Source: Planctomycetia bacterium (GTDB lineage: Bacteria > Planctomycetota > Planctomycetia > Pirellulales > Thermoguttaceae). From it: a stretch of 50,012 nt of DNA. The stretch is from contig JAUNSJ010000028.1 in NCBI GenBank assembly GCA_030539295.1, positions 1 through 50,012 of the forward strand, given 5' to 3'. This document shows positions 1 to 8,132 of this stretch, piece after piece. How positions within the stretch are numbered: the stretch's first letter is position 1; each line of letters opens with the position of its first letter. A model generated the notes under the pieces. It made no database searches, was not told where the DNA came from, and saw nothing but the letters and a program-made list of their open reading frames with translations. A program made the position numbers and the translations under genes.

Positions 1-1
1 C

Positions 2-772
2 CGAGCCGACCACGACAGCGGCAATTTTTTTTTAGCTGATACGGCGCCAAGGTTTGCGGCAGAATTCTCCAGTGAGCTGCCGCCTTTGGCAGACCTGGAA
101 TCGCAACTGGCAGTCTATACGAAGAAGCTGTCTAACGACCTGGAGGATCTCCAGATCAATCCGAACTTTAGCGATGGCGTCGAATCTCTTTATCGCGACG
201 CCAATATTTACCTCTTACTGACGATGGCCATAGCCATGTCGCCGGACGAGAGTCCTGTGAAGAGTTCGGCCGAGCCTCGCATTTTGGCCGCGCAAAAGCT
301 CGCCGCTGTAACCAATCTCAAAGAGGCGAAAGCCGCGTACGCGGAACTCCTCGCCGCGGAAAAATTAACCGGTAATCCCATCGTCGCATGGAGTAAAGTT
401 GCCCATCTGTCCCCCATTATGAAAAAGGGACTCCCCGCCATGTCTACCGAAATCAAGCGTCTGACACGCAACGAGAAGACCTTTACCCGACCTAATAACG
501 CCGAAAAAGTCATTGGTGCCAGTGCCGCCTTGGCCGTTATTGCCCTGGGCAGTCGCCCGAACGTTGCGGAAACCCTCGCGCCCAACGAAGAGGCTTTATG
601 GCAGGAATACTGTGACCATCTGCACGCGGTCGCCTTGGCCTTGAACAAGACGGCGCACGCGGTACAAGAGGGAACTCGCTCCTTCGCCGATCTGACCGCC
701 GCCTTCCACGACGTGGACGCTACGTGTAATACGACCTGCCACGAGAAATTCGGCGGCACTGTAACTCCTTAA
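2..772 (+). CDS. cytochrome c class II-like protein, 5'-truncated
   Basis: The frame is open from the left edge of the window to TAA at 770-772, so the true start lies upstream; the first possible internal start is TTG at 86. The visible part is about 256 residues, mostly amphipathic helix. It ends with a c-type haem attachment motif CNTTCH at 725-742, only ten residues before the stop. A helical bundle with a single CxxCH at the extreme C terminus is the layout of class II cytochromes (cytochrome c' / c556 type), which are exported and act in periplasmic electron transfer or gas binding. The signal peptide, if present, is outside the window. The haem motif is seen directly; the fold is inferred from its position and the helical character. 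Confidence 0.7.
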   Translation, partial: RADHDSGNFFLADTAPRFAAEFSSELPPLADLESQLAVYTKKLSNDLEDLQINPNFSDGVESLYRDANIYLLLTMAIAMSPDESPVKSSAEPRILAAQKLAAVTNLKEAKAAYAELLAAEKLTGNPIVAWSKVAHLSPIMKKGLPAMSTEIKRLTRNEKTFTRPNNAEKVIGASAALAVIALGSRPNVAETLAPNEEALWQEYCDHLHAVALALNKTAHAVQEGTRSFADLTAAFHDVDATCNTTCHEKFGGTVTP

Positions 773-810
773 CGTATTTCCAGTTATAAATACCCACTCC
801 GAATATTACC

Positions 811-843
811 CTCGCCCGCTGGCCGCTATGGTACCCGGGCGAG
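811..843. terminator. hairpin after the cytochrome gene
   Basis: A perfect 8-bp inverted repeat, CTCGCCCG (811-818) and CGGGCGAG (836-843), with a 17-nt loop lies 38 bp downstream of the cytochrome stop. No T-tract follows, so a factor-independent terminator is only a possibility; it could also act as an mRNA 3'-end stabiliser. Confidence 0.35.
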
Positions 844-1039
844 CTTCACTTGTGCTCTATTGCGTGTCTCGGTATGGACCTCGTCTTATAAAAAAACGCG
901 AATTTTGCCATTTTGCTCTTGGCCCAAGAGGGAAAAAACGTTACAAATCACGTAGGAATCGCTGTCGTGGGGGATAGTCTGTCGCTATCGCACGGGAGCG
1001 GGCTGCAATGTTGGAACGGCAGACGAAGAGTAAAGGCAC

Positions 1040-2158
1040 ATGGCAGGATATCGAACACATATAACCTGTTCCTCGGTAGCGGGAGCGGCGCTAGGGACCT
1101 GGGCACACGCCCTGTGTCACGAGACGCTGTCGCTGTCCATTCTGTCCGGCTGCCTGTGCAGTTTGGGCGGGATTTTGCCTGATATTGACAGTAAGAACAG
1201 TACGGCTTTTCAACGCGTTATGTCGCTTGTATCAGGCTTTACGGCGCTCATGCTGGTCAGTCGCTTGCGCGATTTTCCCCTCACCGCGGAAGCTGTCGTC
1301 ATTATTGGCGGACTGGCGTTTCTCCTGACCTGGACCTTCTTTGGCGGTGCGATTAAAAAGCTGACGCGTCATCGGGGTATGTGCCACAGTATCCCCATGG
1401 CCTTAATTGCCGCCGAAATTATTTTCCTGCTATCCTCCGGGAGTGCGTCCGACCGCCTTTTTAAAGGAATTGCCATCTTTCTGGGCGTTATGGTCCACCT
1501 CATTCTCGACGAATTCTACAGCGTTCAGGTAACCGGGACGAAAGGGCCCTATATAAAAAAATCGTTCGGAACGGCACTGAAAATCATCGACTTCGATAAT
1601 CTTAAGGCCACGATCGTCTTCTTTGTCATTTTGGGGTTCCTGACCGAAGCGGCTTTAAATGAACCGGTATGGACCGAAAGTTTTGCCCGAACGCAGCAGG
1701 AGCAGATCGACCTGGATAAACAAAAGGCCATGAACGTAATGCGGCAGACATGCCCCATCCAGTTTGAACTGGCGGTCGTTGAATGGGTCGCAGAAAATCG
1801 ACTCGTACTGGAGCCCGGCAGGGCCAATAATCCGAAATGGGCGGAACTGGAAGCCCTGTTCGAAGGCTCACACACCGTCGACGACCATGGAATTCCGCAA
1901 GGGAAAGGGGCCCCTGTCGGTCCCACCTCGCCTTATTATCATTCGGTTTCTGCGCCGTCCGGCGTCTCCCCAGCGTCACAATCCGGACTCTCATTCCTCG
2001 ATCAGATTAACTGGAACAGTCGGCATGCGCCGGAAGACGCGGAACCGGCACCGGCCGAGGAGTCCACCAGCGAGGCCCGTCCTGTCTCCGCCAAGGCCAG
2101 TCCGCCTTCGTCCTCCTACGAGCAAGGCGCGGCCCTGCTAAAATACATTTTTCGATAG
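1040..2158 (+). CDS. YdjM/DUF457 family membrane-bound putative metal-dependent hydrolase
   Basis: A 372-residue protein. The N-terminal 200 residues carry the YdjM/DUF457 pattern: His7 in MAGYRTHI, GGILPDID (43-50), HRGMCHS (111-117) and HLILDE (153-158), spread among hydrophobic segments at roughly 62-75, 84-103, 118-132, 143-160 and 186-202. The histidines and aspartates are the expected metal ligands. The family is named from its relation to a LexA-regulated inner-membrane protein of E. coli; its substrate is unknown. The C-terminal 170 residues are soluble, Pro/Ser-rich and unlike the family core. The start follows a weak purine-rich stretch. The stop lies 8 bp before the endonuclease III gene, so the two are probably co-transcribed, which may link it to DNA repair. 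Confidence 0.75.
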   Translation: MAGYRTHITCSSVAGAALGTWAHALCHETLSLSILSGCLCSLGGILPDIDSKNSTAFQRVMSLVSGFTALMLVSRLRDFPLTAEAVVIIGGLAFLLTWTFFGGAIKKLTRHRGMCHSIPMALIAAEIIFLLSSGSASDRLFKGIAIFLGVMVHLILDEFYSVQVTGTKGPYIKKSFGTALKIIDFDNLKATIVFFVILGFLTEAALNEPVWTESFARTQQEQIDLDKQKAMNVMRQTCPIQFELAVVEWVAENRLVLEPGRANNPKWAELEALFEGSHTVDDHGIPQGKGAPVGPTSPYYHSVSAPSGVSPASQSGLSFLDQINWNSRHAPEDAEPAPAEESTSEARPVSAKASPPSSSYEQGAALLKYIFR

Positions 2159-2166
2159 GTTGAATT

Positions 2167-2799
2167 ATGGATAACGTTCACAAAAGAGCGTCGGCCCTGC
2201 TGCGACGCCTCAAAAAAGAATATCCTGATGCCCAGTGCACTCTGGATAATGCCAATCCGTTCGAACTCCTTATCGCGACTCTGCTTTCGGCTCAGTGCAC
2301 AGACCGGCGCGTTAACCTGGTGACCCGGGACCTGTTCAAAAAATACCGGTCTCCCGCCGACTTTCTCAAGGTCCCACTGACCGAACTGGAAACCGATATA
2401 AAGAGCACTGGATTCTATCACAATAAGGCCAAAAATATTCAGGCCTTGTCCCGCGTCCTGGTCGAGCGCTACGCAGGTCAGGTCCCGCCTGTGCTGGAGG
2501 AGCTGACCGCACTGCCAGGCGTCGGGCGCAAGACGGCCAACGTCGTGCTTGGTAATGCTTTTGGTATTGTTGCCGGTTTCGTGGTCGATACCCACGTACT
2601 GCGACTCGCCGGTCGACTTGGACTTTCCACGGAAAAGACGCCGGAAAAGGTCGAGCGTGACCTCATGGCCCTCTTCCCGCAAGACGAATGGGTCAACTTG
2701 AGTCACCGTTTAATCCTGCTCGGCCGCGGCCCCTGTCAGGCAAGAAGACCCGAATGCGCAACCTGCTTCCTCGCCAACCTTTGCGAAAAAAACCTCTAG
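2167..2799 (+). CDS. nth: endonuclease III (DNA glycosylase/AP lyase)
   Basis: A 210-residue protein of normal family length. It removes oxidised pyrimidines and cleaves the abasic site in base excision repair. The helix-hairpin-helix LPGVGRKTA contains the catalytic lysine (Lys122), and VDTH holds the catalytic aspartate (Asp141). Near the end are the four cysteines of the [4Fe-4S] cluster with the C-x6-C-x2-C-x5-C spacing (Cys190, 197, 200, 206). These positions sit two to three residues from those of the E. coli enzyme. The early SAQCTD motif is also present. It follows the YdjM-like gene by 8 bp and is followed by about 750 bp of non-coding repeats. Confidence 0.97.
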   Translation: MDNVHKRASALLRRLKKEYPDAQCTLDNANPFELLIATLLSAQCTDRRVNLVTRDLFKKYRSPADFLKVPLTELETDIKSTGFYHNKAKNIQALSRVLVERYAGQVPPVLEELTALPGVGRKTANVVLGNAFGIVAGFVVDTHVLRLAGRLGLSTEKTPEKVERDLMALFPQDEWVNLSHRLILLGRGPCQARRPECATCFLANLCEKNL

Positions 2800-2863
2800 C
2801 CCGCGACGGGGCAATAACGAAGACGGAACATCGCAGAAGAAGATCATGTCTGTTTTTTCTGCT

Positions 2864-2876
2864 GCCCTTACAGGGC
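2864..2876. repeat. short palindrome GCCCTTACAGGGC, first of three copies
   Basis: The hairpin GCCCT-TAC-AGGGC recurs at 3192-3204 and 40390-40402. The latter two copies sit inside the long composite repeat; a related GGCCTTACAGGCC lies at about 40474-40486. All are intergenic. Confidence 0.8.
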
Positions 2877-2885
2877 GATACGGTC

Positions 2886-2925
2886 GGGCCTGCTCACAGG
2901 GCCCGACCCAGCAATAACGAAAACA
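2886..2925 (+). repeat. dispersed intergenic repeat, family 2, copy 1
   Basis: A 40-bp element starting GGGCCTGCTC, with a palindromic G/C core followed by GACCCAGCAATAACGAAAA. Near-identical copies lie at 3458-3499 (opposite strand) and 8574-8615. The core can fold as GGGCCTG against CAGGGCCC with a one-base bulge, so it resembles a REP element. Confidence 0.8.
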
Positions 2926-2990
2926 AGAACCACCCATAACAAAAGGCAGCACAGGGCTGGTCACCTCCGAACCCGGGCCCGTCCGCCTCC

Positions 2991-3361
2991 GCGTCCCCCT
3001 GCGAACCCTGCGTGCTAAAAAATAATGTGTCAATTGGAGAGGGAGTTAGAGACGTGGTGCAGTATTCGTAACCTGTGCTATGTTCAGGATTTATATATCA
3101 CGCGGAGTTCGCTGAGGAGCGCGGAGGTCCGCGTCAAAATCGGTCACGCTCTACGTGGGGGAGCGGTTGGTCGTGGGAACCTGTTTCTGCCGCCCTTACA
3201 GGGCGATTTTCATTCTCTACGGCAAACCCGGGGTAAGGCCGCCGGTGAATGGCGATGCTGGGTAAATGGCGAATCTATCGCAGATTGGCTGGGCTTCCGT
3301 TTTCGTTGTTGGCAGTTCCCAAACGTTGTTGCTGGTTCCCGACCTGCGAGCAGTCGGGAAC
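2991..3361 (+). repeat. long composite non-coding repeat, copy A
   Basis: This stretch matches 40188-40611 over two blocks. Block 1 is 2991-3233 against 40188-40431; shared runs include TTTATATATCACGC, TCAAAATCGGTC and GGGCGATTTTCATT. Block 2 is about 3262-3361 against 40510-40611; shared runs include TTTTCGTTGTTGGCAGTTCC. The sequence between the blocks differs. Reading frames are not conserved between the copies, so it is non-coding DNA or RNA. Block 2 ends in the hairpin GTTCCCGAC...GTCGGGAAC (3335-3361), which also occurs alone near 8.7 kb. Confidence 0.85.
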
Positions 3362-3457
3362 GCCGGCCGCCGGTTCTTGGTTGTGATAGCAGTGGGGCAA
3401 ATCCAGGGCGGGTGTTTTGTGAGGGTAAAATGACAAGTCGTGGCGGTTTGGCAGTTC

Positions 3458-3499
3458 TTTTTTTTGTTATTGCTGGGTCGGGCCCTGGCGAGCAGGCCC
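3458..3499 (-). repeat. dispersed intergenic repeat, family 2, copy 2
   Basis: Inverted copy of the 2886-2925 element. It ends seven bases before the -35 box of the tRNA-Ser promoter. Confidence 0.8.
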
Positions 3500-3505
3500 T
3501 CCCTC

Positions 3506-3533
3506 TTGTCACGTTGGGAAATTCGGTTATAAT
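3506..3533 (+). promoter_or_regulatory. sigma70-type promoter of tRNA-Ser
   Basis: TTGTCA (3506-3511), a 16-bp spacer and TATAAT (3528-3533). The predicted transcript starts near 3540, about ten bases before the mature tRNA. Confidence 0.7.
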
Positions 3534-3549
3534 ACCATGCATGACGTTT

Positions 3550-3631
3550 GGAGGATAAGCGAATGGCTAGCGGCCTCATTGGAAATGAGGTGCCCTGAAA
3601 GGGGTTGCGGGTTCGAGTCCCGTGTCCTCCG
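3550..3631 (+). tRNA. tRNA-Ser (anticodon GGA)
   Basis: The acceptor stem pairs GGAGGAT (3550-3556) with GTCCTCC (3624-3630), with G as discriminator. The anticodon arm CCTCA-TTGGAAA-TGAGG gives GGA, reading UCC and UCU. A long variable arm (CCCT-GAAA-GGGG) marks a class II serine tRNA. The T arm is GCGGG-TTCGAGT-CCCGT. The 3' CCA is not encoded. Confidence 0.92.
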
Positions 3632-3783
3632 CTTGTTTGCTTGGTGTGCTCTTACCGGCCGGGCGCGGAAGGATTCTTGCCCAAGAGGCCCCCATTGCGG
3701 GTCCATCTTTCCCGGAGGTTATTGGCTTCCGGTAAGGCCGGAGTGCCGTTGGTATCTAAATCTTTAAGAAGAGAGGTAATCCC

Positions 3784-4242
3784 ATGAAAATTGTCGTCGC
3801 TGCGGACCCGTTTGCCGTCGATCTTAAAAAAGCTATCGTAGAACATCTCACCAAAAAGGGTCACGAACTGATCGACGTCGGGTCGTCGGCGGACAAGGCC
3901 ATTCCCTATTACGAGGGAGCCCAGGCCGCGGCCAAGATTCTTCAGAAGGGAGAGGCCGCCCGCGGAATCCTGCTCTGCGGGACCGGAATGGGTATGTCGG
4001 TCGTTGCGAATCGGTTCGACGGAGTTCGGGCCGCAGTTGTGGAATCGGTCTTCGCCGCACGCATGTGCCGGGCAATCAATGAAGCGAACGTACTCTGCCT
4101 GGGCGCAATGATCTGGGGGAACTGGATGGCCTGTGAAGCGGTCGACGTCTTTCTGCAGACGGAGCTGGCCGACGGTCTGGAAGACCTCCGTGAATTTCTT
4201 CAGGAAGCGGCGAAAACCGTAGAAGCCATTAAGGGGAACTAA
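3784..4242 (+). CDS. RpiB/LacAB family protein, divergent, with altered active site
   Basis: A 152-residue protein of the ribose-5-phosphate isomerase B fold. It keeps the core LLCGTGMGMSVVAN with the catalytic cysteine (Cys65) and the NEANVLCLGA strand. The usual N-terminal D-H-x-G motif, intact in the second rpiB of this window (18492-18971), is here ADPFAVDLK, so both histidines are gone (Pro9, Phe10). The histidine of RxHN is Ile98. Those histidines help bind phosphate and open the sugar ring, so ordinary pentose-5-phosphate isomerisation is doubtful. It may act on another sugar or have a binding role. The ATG has a good ribosome site (GAGAGG). It ends exactly where the convergent FHA gene ends: the stop codons abut at 4240-4245. 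Confidence 0.8.
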   Translation: MKIVVAADPFAVDLKKAIVEHLTKKGHELIDVGSSADKAIPYYEGAQAAAKILQKGEAARGILLCGTGMGMSVVANRFDGVRAAVVESVFAARMCRAINEANVLCLGAMIWGNWMACEAVDVFLQTELADGLEDLREFLQEAAKTVEAIKGN

Positions 4243-5064
4243 TTAATCCTTTTGCGAAATCTGCTCCATATTTTCGCCGAGTAGAGCAAATAAGTCGAGC
4301 AGATTTTCCCATTGAGCGGTCGGGAAGGTGACCCGGGTCTCCTTAGCGACCGCTTTTTCCAATTCTTTTGACGGGTTGCCTTTACTCTGGCGGGCTTCGT
4401 GAATCATTTTGGCAACGGACCGGACGTCGACTTTGGCGTCGCTATCACACTGGACGTCGTGCAGAATCATACGAAAGCGTAAGGACAGGTAGAGCAGATA
4501 CTTATAGAGAGCCGCCTCCTGGCCGGGAGATAACCCTTTCGGGAGTTCCGGTGGGAACAGGGCACGTAAAAGAGCAAGGTCTTCAGACGTCATGGCACTC
4601 TGCCGGCAGAACTCCTCTTCCAGGACGAGAGCGGCGGTTGGCATGGCGGCGAAATCCGGGGCGCGTCGTGGCTTGATTAATTCTTTAATCTCGGAGGGGA
4701 CAACGCCCATGAGCATAGCCTCGTCCCCGTTATATCGAGTACGAACCTCGCGTAACCGAGCGGCAATTTCAAGCTGAGTCCCGAACAGGAGCAGAGAATT
4801 TCCGAGGAGAATAAGGTCGCCGGGGCGTAGTGCCCAGATCTGTGTCGTTTCCCCATTGACCTTGGTGCCATTTGTACTCCCCAAATCGACGAGTAAGGTA
4901 ACATTCTCCTCTTGAAAGATTTTGAGGTGGAATCGACTGATGCGTACGTCGTCGATATCGATGGTATTACCCTTTTCGCGGCCAATAGTAACCGGGAGCG
5001 GCAAATCAGCAAAGGACTTGCCACGTTGCGGGCCATCCACGATGCGCAAGGTTATGGATGCCAT
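4243..5064 (-). CDS. FHA-domain protein
   Basis: 273 residues. An N-terminal forkhead-associated domain (about 5-100) has the conserved GRE (28-30), SRFH (43-46) and GSTNGTKVNG (62-71), the residues that bind phosphothreonine. The remaining 170 residues are helical and match no family I recognise; they include an acidic, leucine-rich stretch around 135-185. No membrane segment or signal peptide is visible, so it should be cytoplasmic and bind a Ser/Thr-kinase substrate. The ATG follows GAGGAG at good spacing. It lies 39 bp downstream of rpsT on the same strand, so it is probably co-transcribed with the ribosomal protein gene. Confidence 0.85.
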   Translation of the reverse strand: MASITLRIVDGPQRGKSFADLPLPVTIGREKGNTIDIDDVRISRFHLKIFQEENVTLLVDLGSTNGTKVNGETTQIWALRPGDLILLGNSLLLFGTQLEIAARLREVRTRYNGDEAMLMGVVPSEIKELIKPRRAPDFAAMPTAALVLEEEFCRQSAMTSEDLALLRALFPPELPKGLSPGQEAALYKYLLYLSLRFRMILHDVQCDSDAKVDVRSVAKMIHEARQSKGNPSKELEKAVAKETRVTFPTAQWENLLDLFALLGENMEQISQKD

Positions 5065-5103
5065 GGTCGCTCCTCGCCACGGAAGTGGCGCTCGGAAAGG
5101 AAG

Positions 5104-5376
5104 TTATTGGGCCTGTTTTACCTTGACAATGAGGCGGGACAGACGTGATTTTTTACGCGCGGCCGTATTCTGATGCCACAGTTTTTTGGCTGCGGCCTTG
5201 TCCAAGGCACTGCATACGGTCTGGAACTGACTCTCGGCGGCGGCTATATCGCCTTCCTTGAGCGTGCGAATGAGCTTTTTAACCCGATTGCGGACGATAC
5301 TGCGAGCGGCACGATTACGTTCGCGTAAGGCCGCGTTCTGACGAAGTCTTTTTTTTGCACTTTGAATATTCGGCAT
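5104..5376 (-). CDS. rpsT: 30S ribosomal protein S20
   Basis: 90 residues, the usual length, beginning MPNIQSAKKRLRQNAALRERN and very basic throughout. The SAKKR-R start, RSIVRNRVKKL and the late KKLWHQNTAARKKSRLSR stretch are typical of S20, which binds 16S rRNA early in 30S assembly. It lies between the TPR-protein gene (188 bp upstream) and the FHA gene (39 bp downstream), all on the minus strand. Confidence 0.97.
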   Translation of the reverse strand: MPNIQSAKKRLRQNAALRERNRAARSIVRNRVKKLIRTLKEGDIAAAESQFQTVCSALDKAAAKKLWHQNTAARKKSRLSRLIVKVKQAQ

Positions 5377-5564
5377 GGTTCTTCACTAAAAATAATGGGT
5401 TAGGGGCCGCCCGGAACGCTACGCCCGGACCGACTTGGGGCAACTACAATATCTGCCAGCTGCACGACACCCTCTGTTTCGCGATCTCGGTCTGATTTCC
5501 ACCGGAAAACGCGAGGGCTGACGGCAGGGTCCCCCGGGGCAATCCCGAAAGGAGCAGACAACCA

Positions 5565-6977
5565 TTAGCTATTATTAACCTTTTCTGAGATTTTGTCCAG
5601 TAGTACCCCCAAATCTTTATAGGAAAAATCTATCGCTGCCAGACGATTCGCGTATTCGTCGGCCTTACGAAAGTCCGCCATCTGGTAGGCCAGGCGTGCC
5701 CCTTGGTACAATGTTCGCTTAACGTACTCACCGGTCCCCTTGAGAACGCCCAGGGCCTGGTCGTAGTGCATCATGGCCAACTTGTACTGCTTAATCTGCT
5801 CAAAACAGAAGGCCAGAGCGAGAAGGCACTCGCCTTGAATCGAGACATCGGCGCGTGCGGCCTGAAATTCGCTAATAGCATCCCGGTGCTTATTATGCTG
5901 CATTAAATAATTTCCGTATTCAAAATGAGCCGAGGGACTTTCGGGGTTCTTCTTGAGCTTCCAGAGAATGAGGTCAAGTTTACACTGTTCATAAAGTTCG
6001 CGTTCCTTGAGGAAGCGTTCCTTGAGTTCGGGGGAAGGGTCTTTTTCGTAGAGGGCTTTGGTCTGCTCGACGTCGTTTTTAGCGCGAAGTTTACGGATTT
6101 CAAAGATTTGGTTCTGAAAGACATCGTCGTTTTCGAAGACTTTAAGTCCGCGTTTACAGGTATCTTCCGCTTTGCGTAAGTTGCCGCGTTGAAAGAAGTA
6201 GAGTGCCATTTTTTCGTAGATGGTTCGGTCGTCGGGGTTCTTTTTAAGGCGTTTTTCGAACTCATCTTCCGGAGTTAATTTACGTTCTTCCACGGCGGCG
6301 AGTTCGGCCTCGGCGCGTGCGTTTTCCGGGGCCTTCTCGACTTTTTTAATCGTCTGCTCCAGGAGCAGGTCGGAAATATTCCGCTTCGCTTCCAGGTCGT
6401 CGGGTTTCTTATTGATAATGCGTTGCCAGCAGACAATGGCCTGATCGTAGATGTGGCGCTCGGTCAGTTCGCGAGCGGCGTACCGATTGACTTCCAGATC
6501 GTCTGGATTGCACTCGACCGCGTGCTTAAGGTAAGCCAGGCCGGTCTCGGCACAGTCCATAGCCAAGGCAGCCTTACCCATGGCGAAAAAGACACTTTCG
6601 TCCCAGGGATTCGTCTTGAGGCACTCGCAGCCGGCTTTAATCACGTCGAGCCATTTTTTGCGAACCTCGGCCGTCTTGAGCAGACTTTTGGCACCGCCCC
6701 CTTTGAGAAAGGCGAAACTGGCTCCCCGCTTGTTGTTGCCGTATTTTATTCTCAAATTACCAATATAAGATTGCATATAGATAATGTTACCGGGGTCGCC
6801 CAGCACGCACTGTATGAACATTTGCGCGGCGTAATCGTGCTGTCCGGTCTGCATTTTCTGATTGCCCGCTTCAAAACATTTCTGAAGCATGGCCCGCTTC
6901 TCCGGGGCAAGAATGGTCGAACCGGTCAGATGAATGGCTGGCGAATTGGTCGGTGATGGATTTTTATCGGTAGACAT
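5565..6977 (-). CDS. tetratricopeptide-repeat protein
   Basis: I chose ATG at 6977 (MSTDKNPSPTN), 470 residues, because GGGAG lies just before it; an in-frame start at 7022 would add 15 residues without a ribosome site. The protein is built of TPR-like helix pairs over most of its length, for example around residues 50-75, 115-190, 235-300 and 340-430, with recurring N-P-D-D and A-x-x-Y/F positions. A charged, probably coiled-coil stretch lies at about 195-235 and again at 290-345. There is no signal peptide or catalytic motif, so it is a cytoplasmic scaffold of unknown partner. It follows mcsB by 78 bp, suggesting joint transcription. Confidence 0.85.
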   Translation of the reverse strand: MSTDKNPSPTNSPAIHLTGSTILAPEKRAMLQKCFEAGNQKMQTGQHDYAAQMFIQCVLGDPGNIIYMQSYIGNLRIKYGNNKRGASFAFLKGGGAKSLLKTAEVRKKWLDVIKAGCECLKTNPWDESVFFAMGKAALAMDCAETGLAYLKHAVECNPDDLEVNRYAARELTERHIYDQAIVCWQRIINKKPDDLEAKRNISDLLLEQTIKKVEKAPENARAEAELAAVEERKLTPEDEFEKRLKKNPDDRTIYEKMALYFFQRGNLRKAEDTCKRGLKVFENDDVFQNQIFEIRKLRAKNDVEQTKALYEKDPSPELKERFLKERELYEQCKLDLILWKLKKNPESPSAHFEYGNYLMQHNKHRDAISEFQAARADVSIQGECLLALAFCFEQIKQYKLAMMHYDQALGVLKGTGEYVKRTLYQGARLAYQMADFRKADEYANRLAAIDFSYKDLGVLLDKISEKVNNS

Positions 6978-7055
6978 GGTAACTCCCGCGTAAACGGCCA
7001 AAAGGGTCAAATGGAACAACAAGAACCATTATACCACTATTTTTATACTTTTGTA

Positions 7056-8132
7056 CTACCCGACCAGTTTTTCTCGCAGACAGGTAGCGCGATAGATATT
7101 CTCTTCGTCCTGGGTCAGCGGATGCCCGGCCCGTTTTTCGAGATGGGCGATCTGTATGTGAAGGAGTAAATCGCTTACCACGTCGAGTTTGTAACAGTCG
7201 ATCAGGCCGGTGGCTATGCCAAGTCGCACACTGGACAGGAGTTCCATGGCCTCATCACAGGTGATCGTTCGCGCGGTCTGTAAGATGCCCATGGCACGAT
7301 AGCAGCGGTCGAGGAGATTCTCACGATCTTTTTCCAGGAGATGGGCACGCGCCTTCTGCTCATAGCCTATGACCAGCGGGACCACTTCACTAATGCGGTC
7401 GAGAAGCTCCTCTTCCGTGCGTCCGAGCGAGGTCTGGTTGCTAAGCTGAAACAGCTCGCCTTCCGCGGCGGACCCTTCCCCATAGATTCCGCGTACGGTT
7501 AAGTTCAACTTCTGAAAACTCCGAAAGACGCGTTCAACTTCCGAAGAGAGTACCAGTGCGGGTAAATGAAGCATAACACTGGCGCGCAGGCCGGTTCCGA
7601 TATTCGAAGGACATGCGGTTAAATAGCCGAGTTGTTCGTCAAAGGCATAGGGAAGACGCTCCGACAGCTGGTCGTCGAGCTTCGTAAGTCGTTTCCAGGC
7701 AGTCTTTAGGTCGAACCCGCTCGTTATGGCCTGTAACCGGAGATGGTCTTCTTCATTCACCATAATGCTGAATTGCTCGTCGCAATCGAACAGGACGGCA
7801 CGAGGACACGCCGAGTCGATCATCTCCTGACTGATAAGCTGCCGCTCCAGCAGAAAGAGCTTGTCCACAGCCGTCAGATTATTCACAGAAAAAAGAGCGG
7901 TCGTCTCCGGAGAAAACTCTTCGGTGAGGGTCGTGGCAACGCGTGCCAAGAGTGCCTCAAGCTCCGATTCCGAGGCACGATTCGTGAACGGATAACCTTC
8001 CAGATTACGCGCAAGACGCACACGACTGGAAACAACAATATCGGAATTCGGCCCGACTCCACGGAGCCACTCACTCTGCTGCTTTAGCAGGAAGCTCATA
8101 TCCCTTTTGGAAAAGTCCTCAAAATTCGGCAC
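7056..8132 (-). CDS. mcsB: protein-arginine kinase (McsB-type ATP:guanido phosphotransferase)
   Basis: 358 residues, close to Firmicutes McsB. The family phosphorylates arginine residues and, in Bacillus, marks proteins for the ClpCP protease. Seen here: the nucleotide-binding arginine stretch DIVVSSRVRLARNLEGYPF (31-49), NEEDH (126-130), ACPSNIGTGLRASVM with Cys174, and RGIYGEGS (214-221). The start is GTG at 8132 with AGGAGGAG upstream; an ATG at 8100 would cut into the domain start. The zinc-finger activator McsA, encoded beside mcsB in Firmicutes, is not next to it: a 226-bp gap and tRNA-Asn lie upstream, and a TPR gene downstream. Confidence 0.93.
   Translation of the reverse strand: MPNFEDFSKRDMSFLLKQQSEWLRGVGPNSDIVVSSRVRLARNLEGYPFTNRASESELEALLARVATTLTEEFSPETTALFSVNNLTAVDKLFLLERQLISQEMIDSACPRAVLFDCDEQFSIMVNEEDHLRLQAITSGFDLKTAWKRLTKLDDQLSERLPYAFDEQLGYLTACPSNIGTGLRASVMLHLPALVLSSEVERVFRSFQKLNLTVRGIYGEGSAAEGELFQLSNQTSLGRTEEELLDRISEVVPLVIGYEQKARAHLLEKDRENLLDRCYRAMGILQTARTITCDEAMELLSSVRLGIATGLIDCYKLDVVSDLLLHIQIAHLEKRAGHPLTQDEENIYRATCLREKLVG

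Noticed and set aside
913..1182. 89-residue plus-strand frame before the YdjM-like gene
   Set aside because: It overlaps the start of a well-supported gene in another frame and shows no motif or ribosome site.
2800..3540. CRISPR array or insertion sequence
   Set aside because: Repeats are few, irregularly spaced and of several families, without uniform spacers, a transposase gene or target-site duplications.
3025..3558. 177-residue frame between nth and tRNA-Ser
   Set aside because: It runs through the composite repeat, and the frame is not conserved in the second copy at 40188-40611.
6978..7022. Upstream start for the TPR protein giving a hydrophobic MLFHLTLLAVYAGVT leader
   Set aside because: It looks like a short signal peptide, but it lacks a ribosome site, whereas the ATG at 6977 has one; the TPR protein reads as cytoplasmic.
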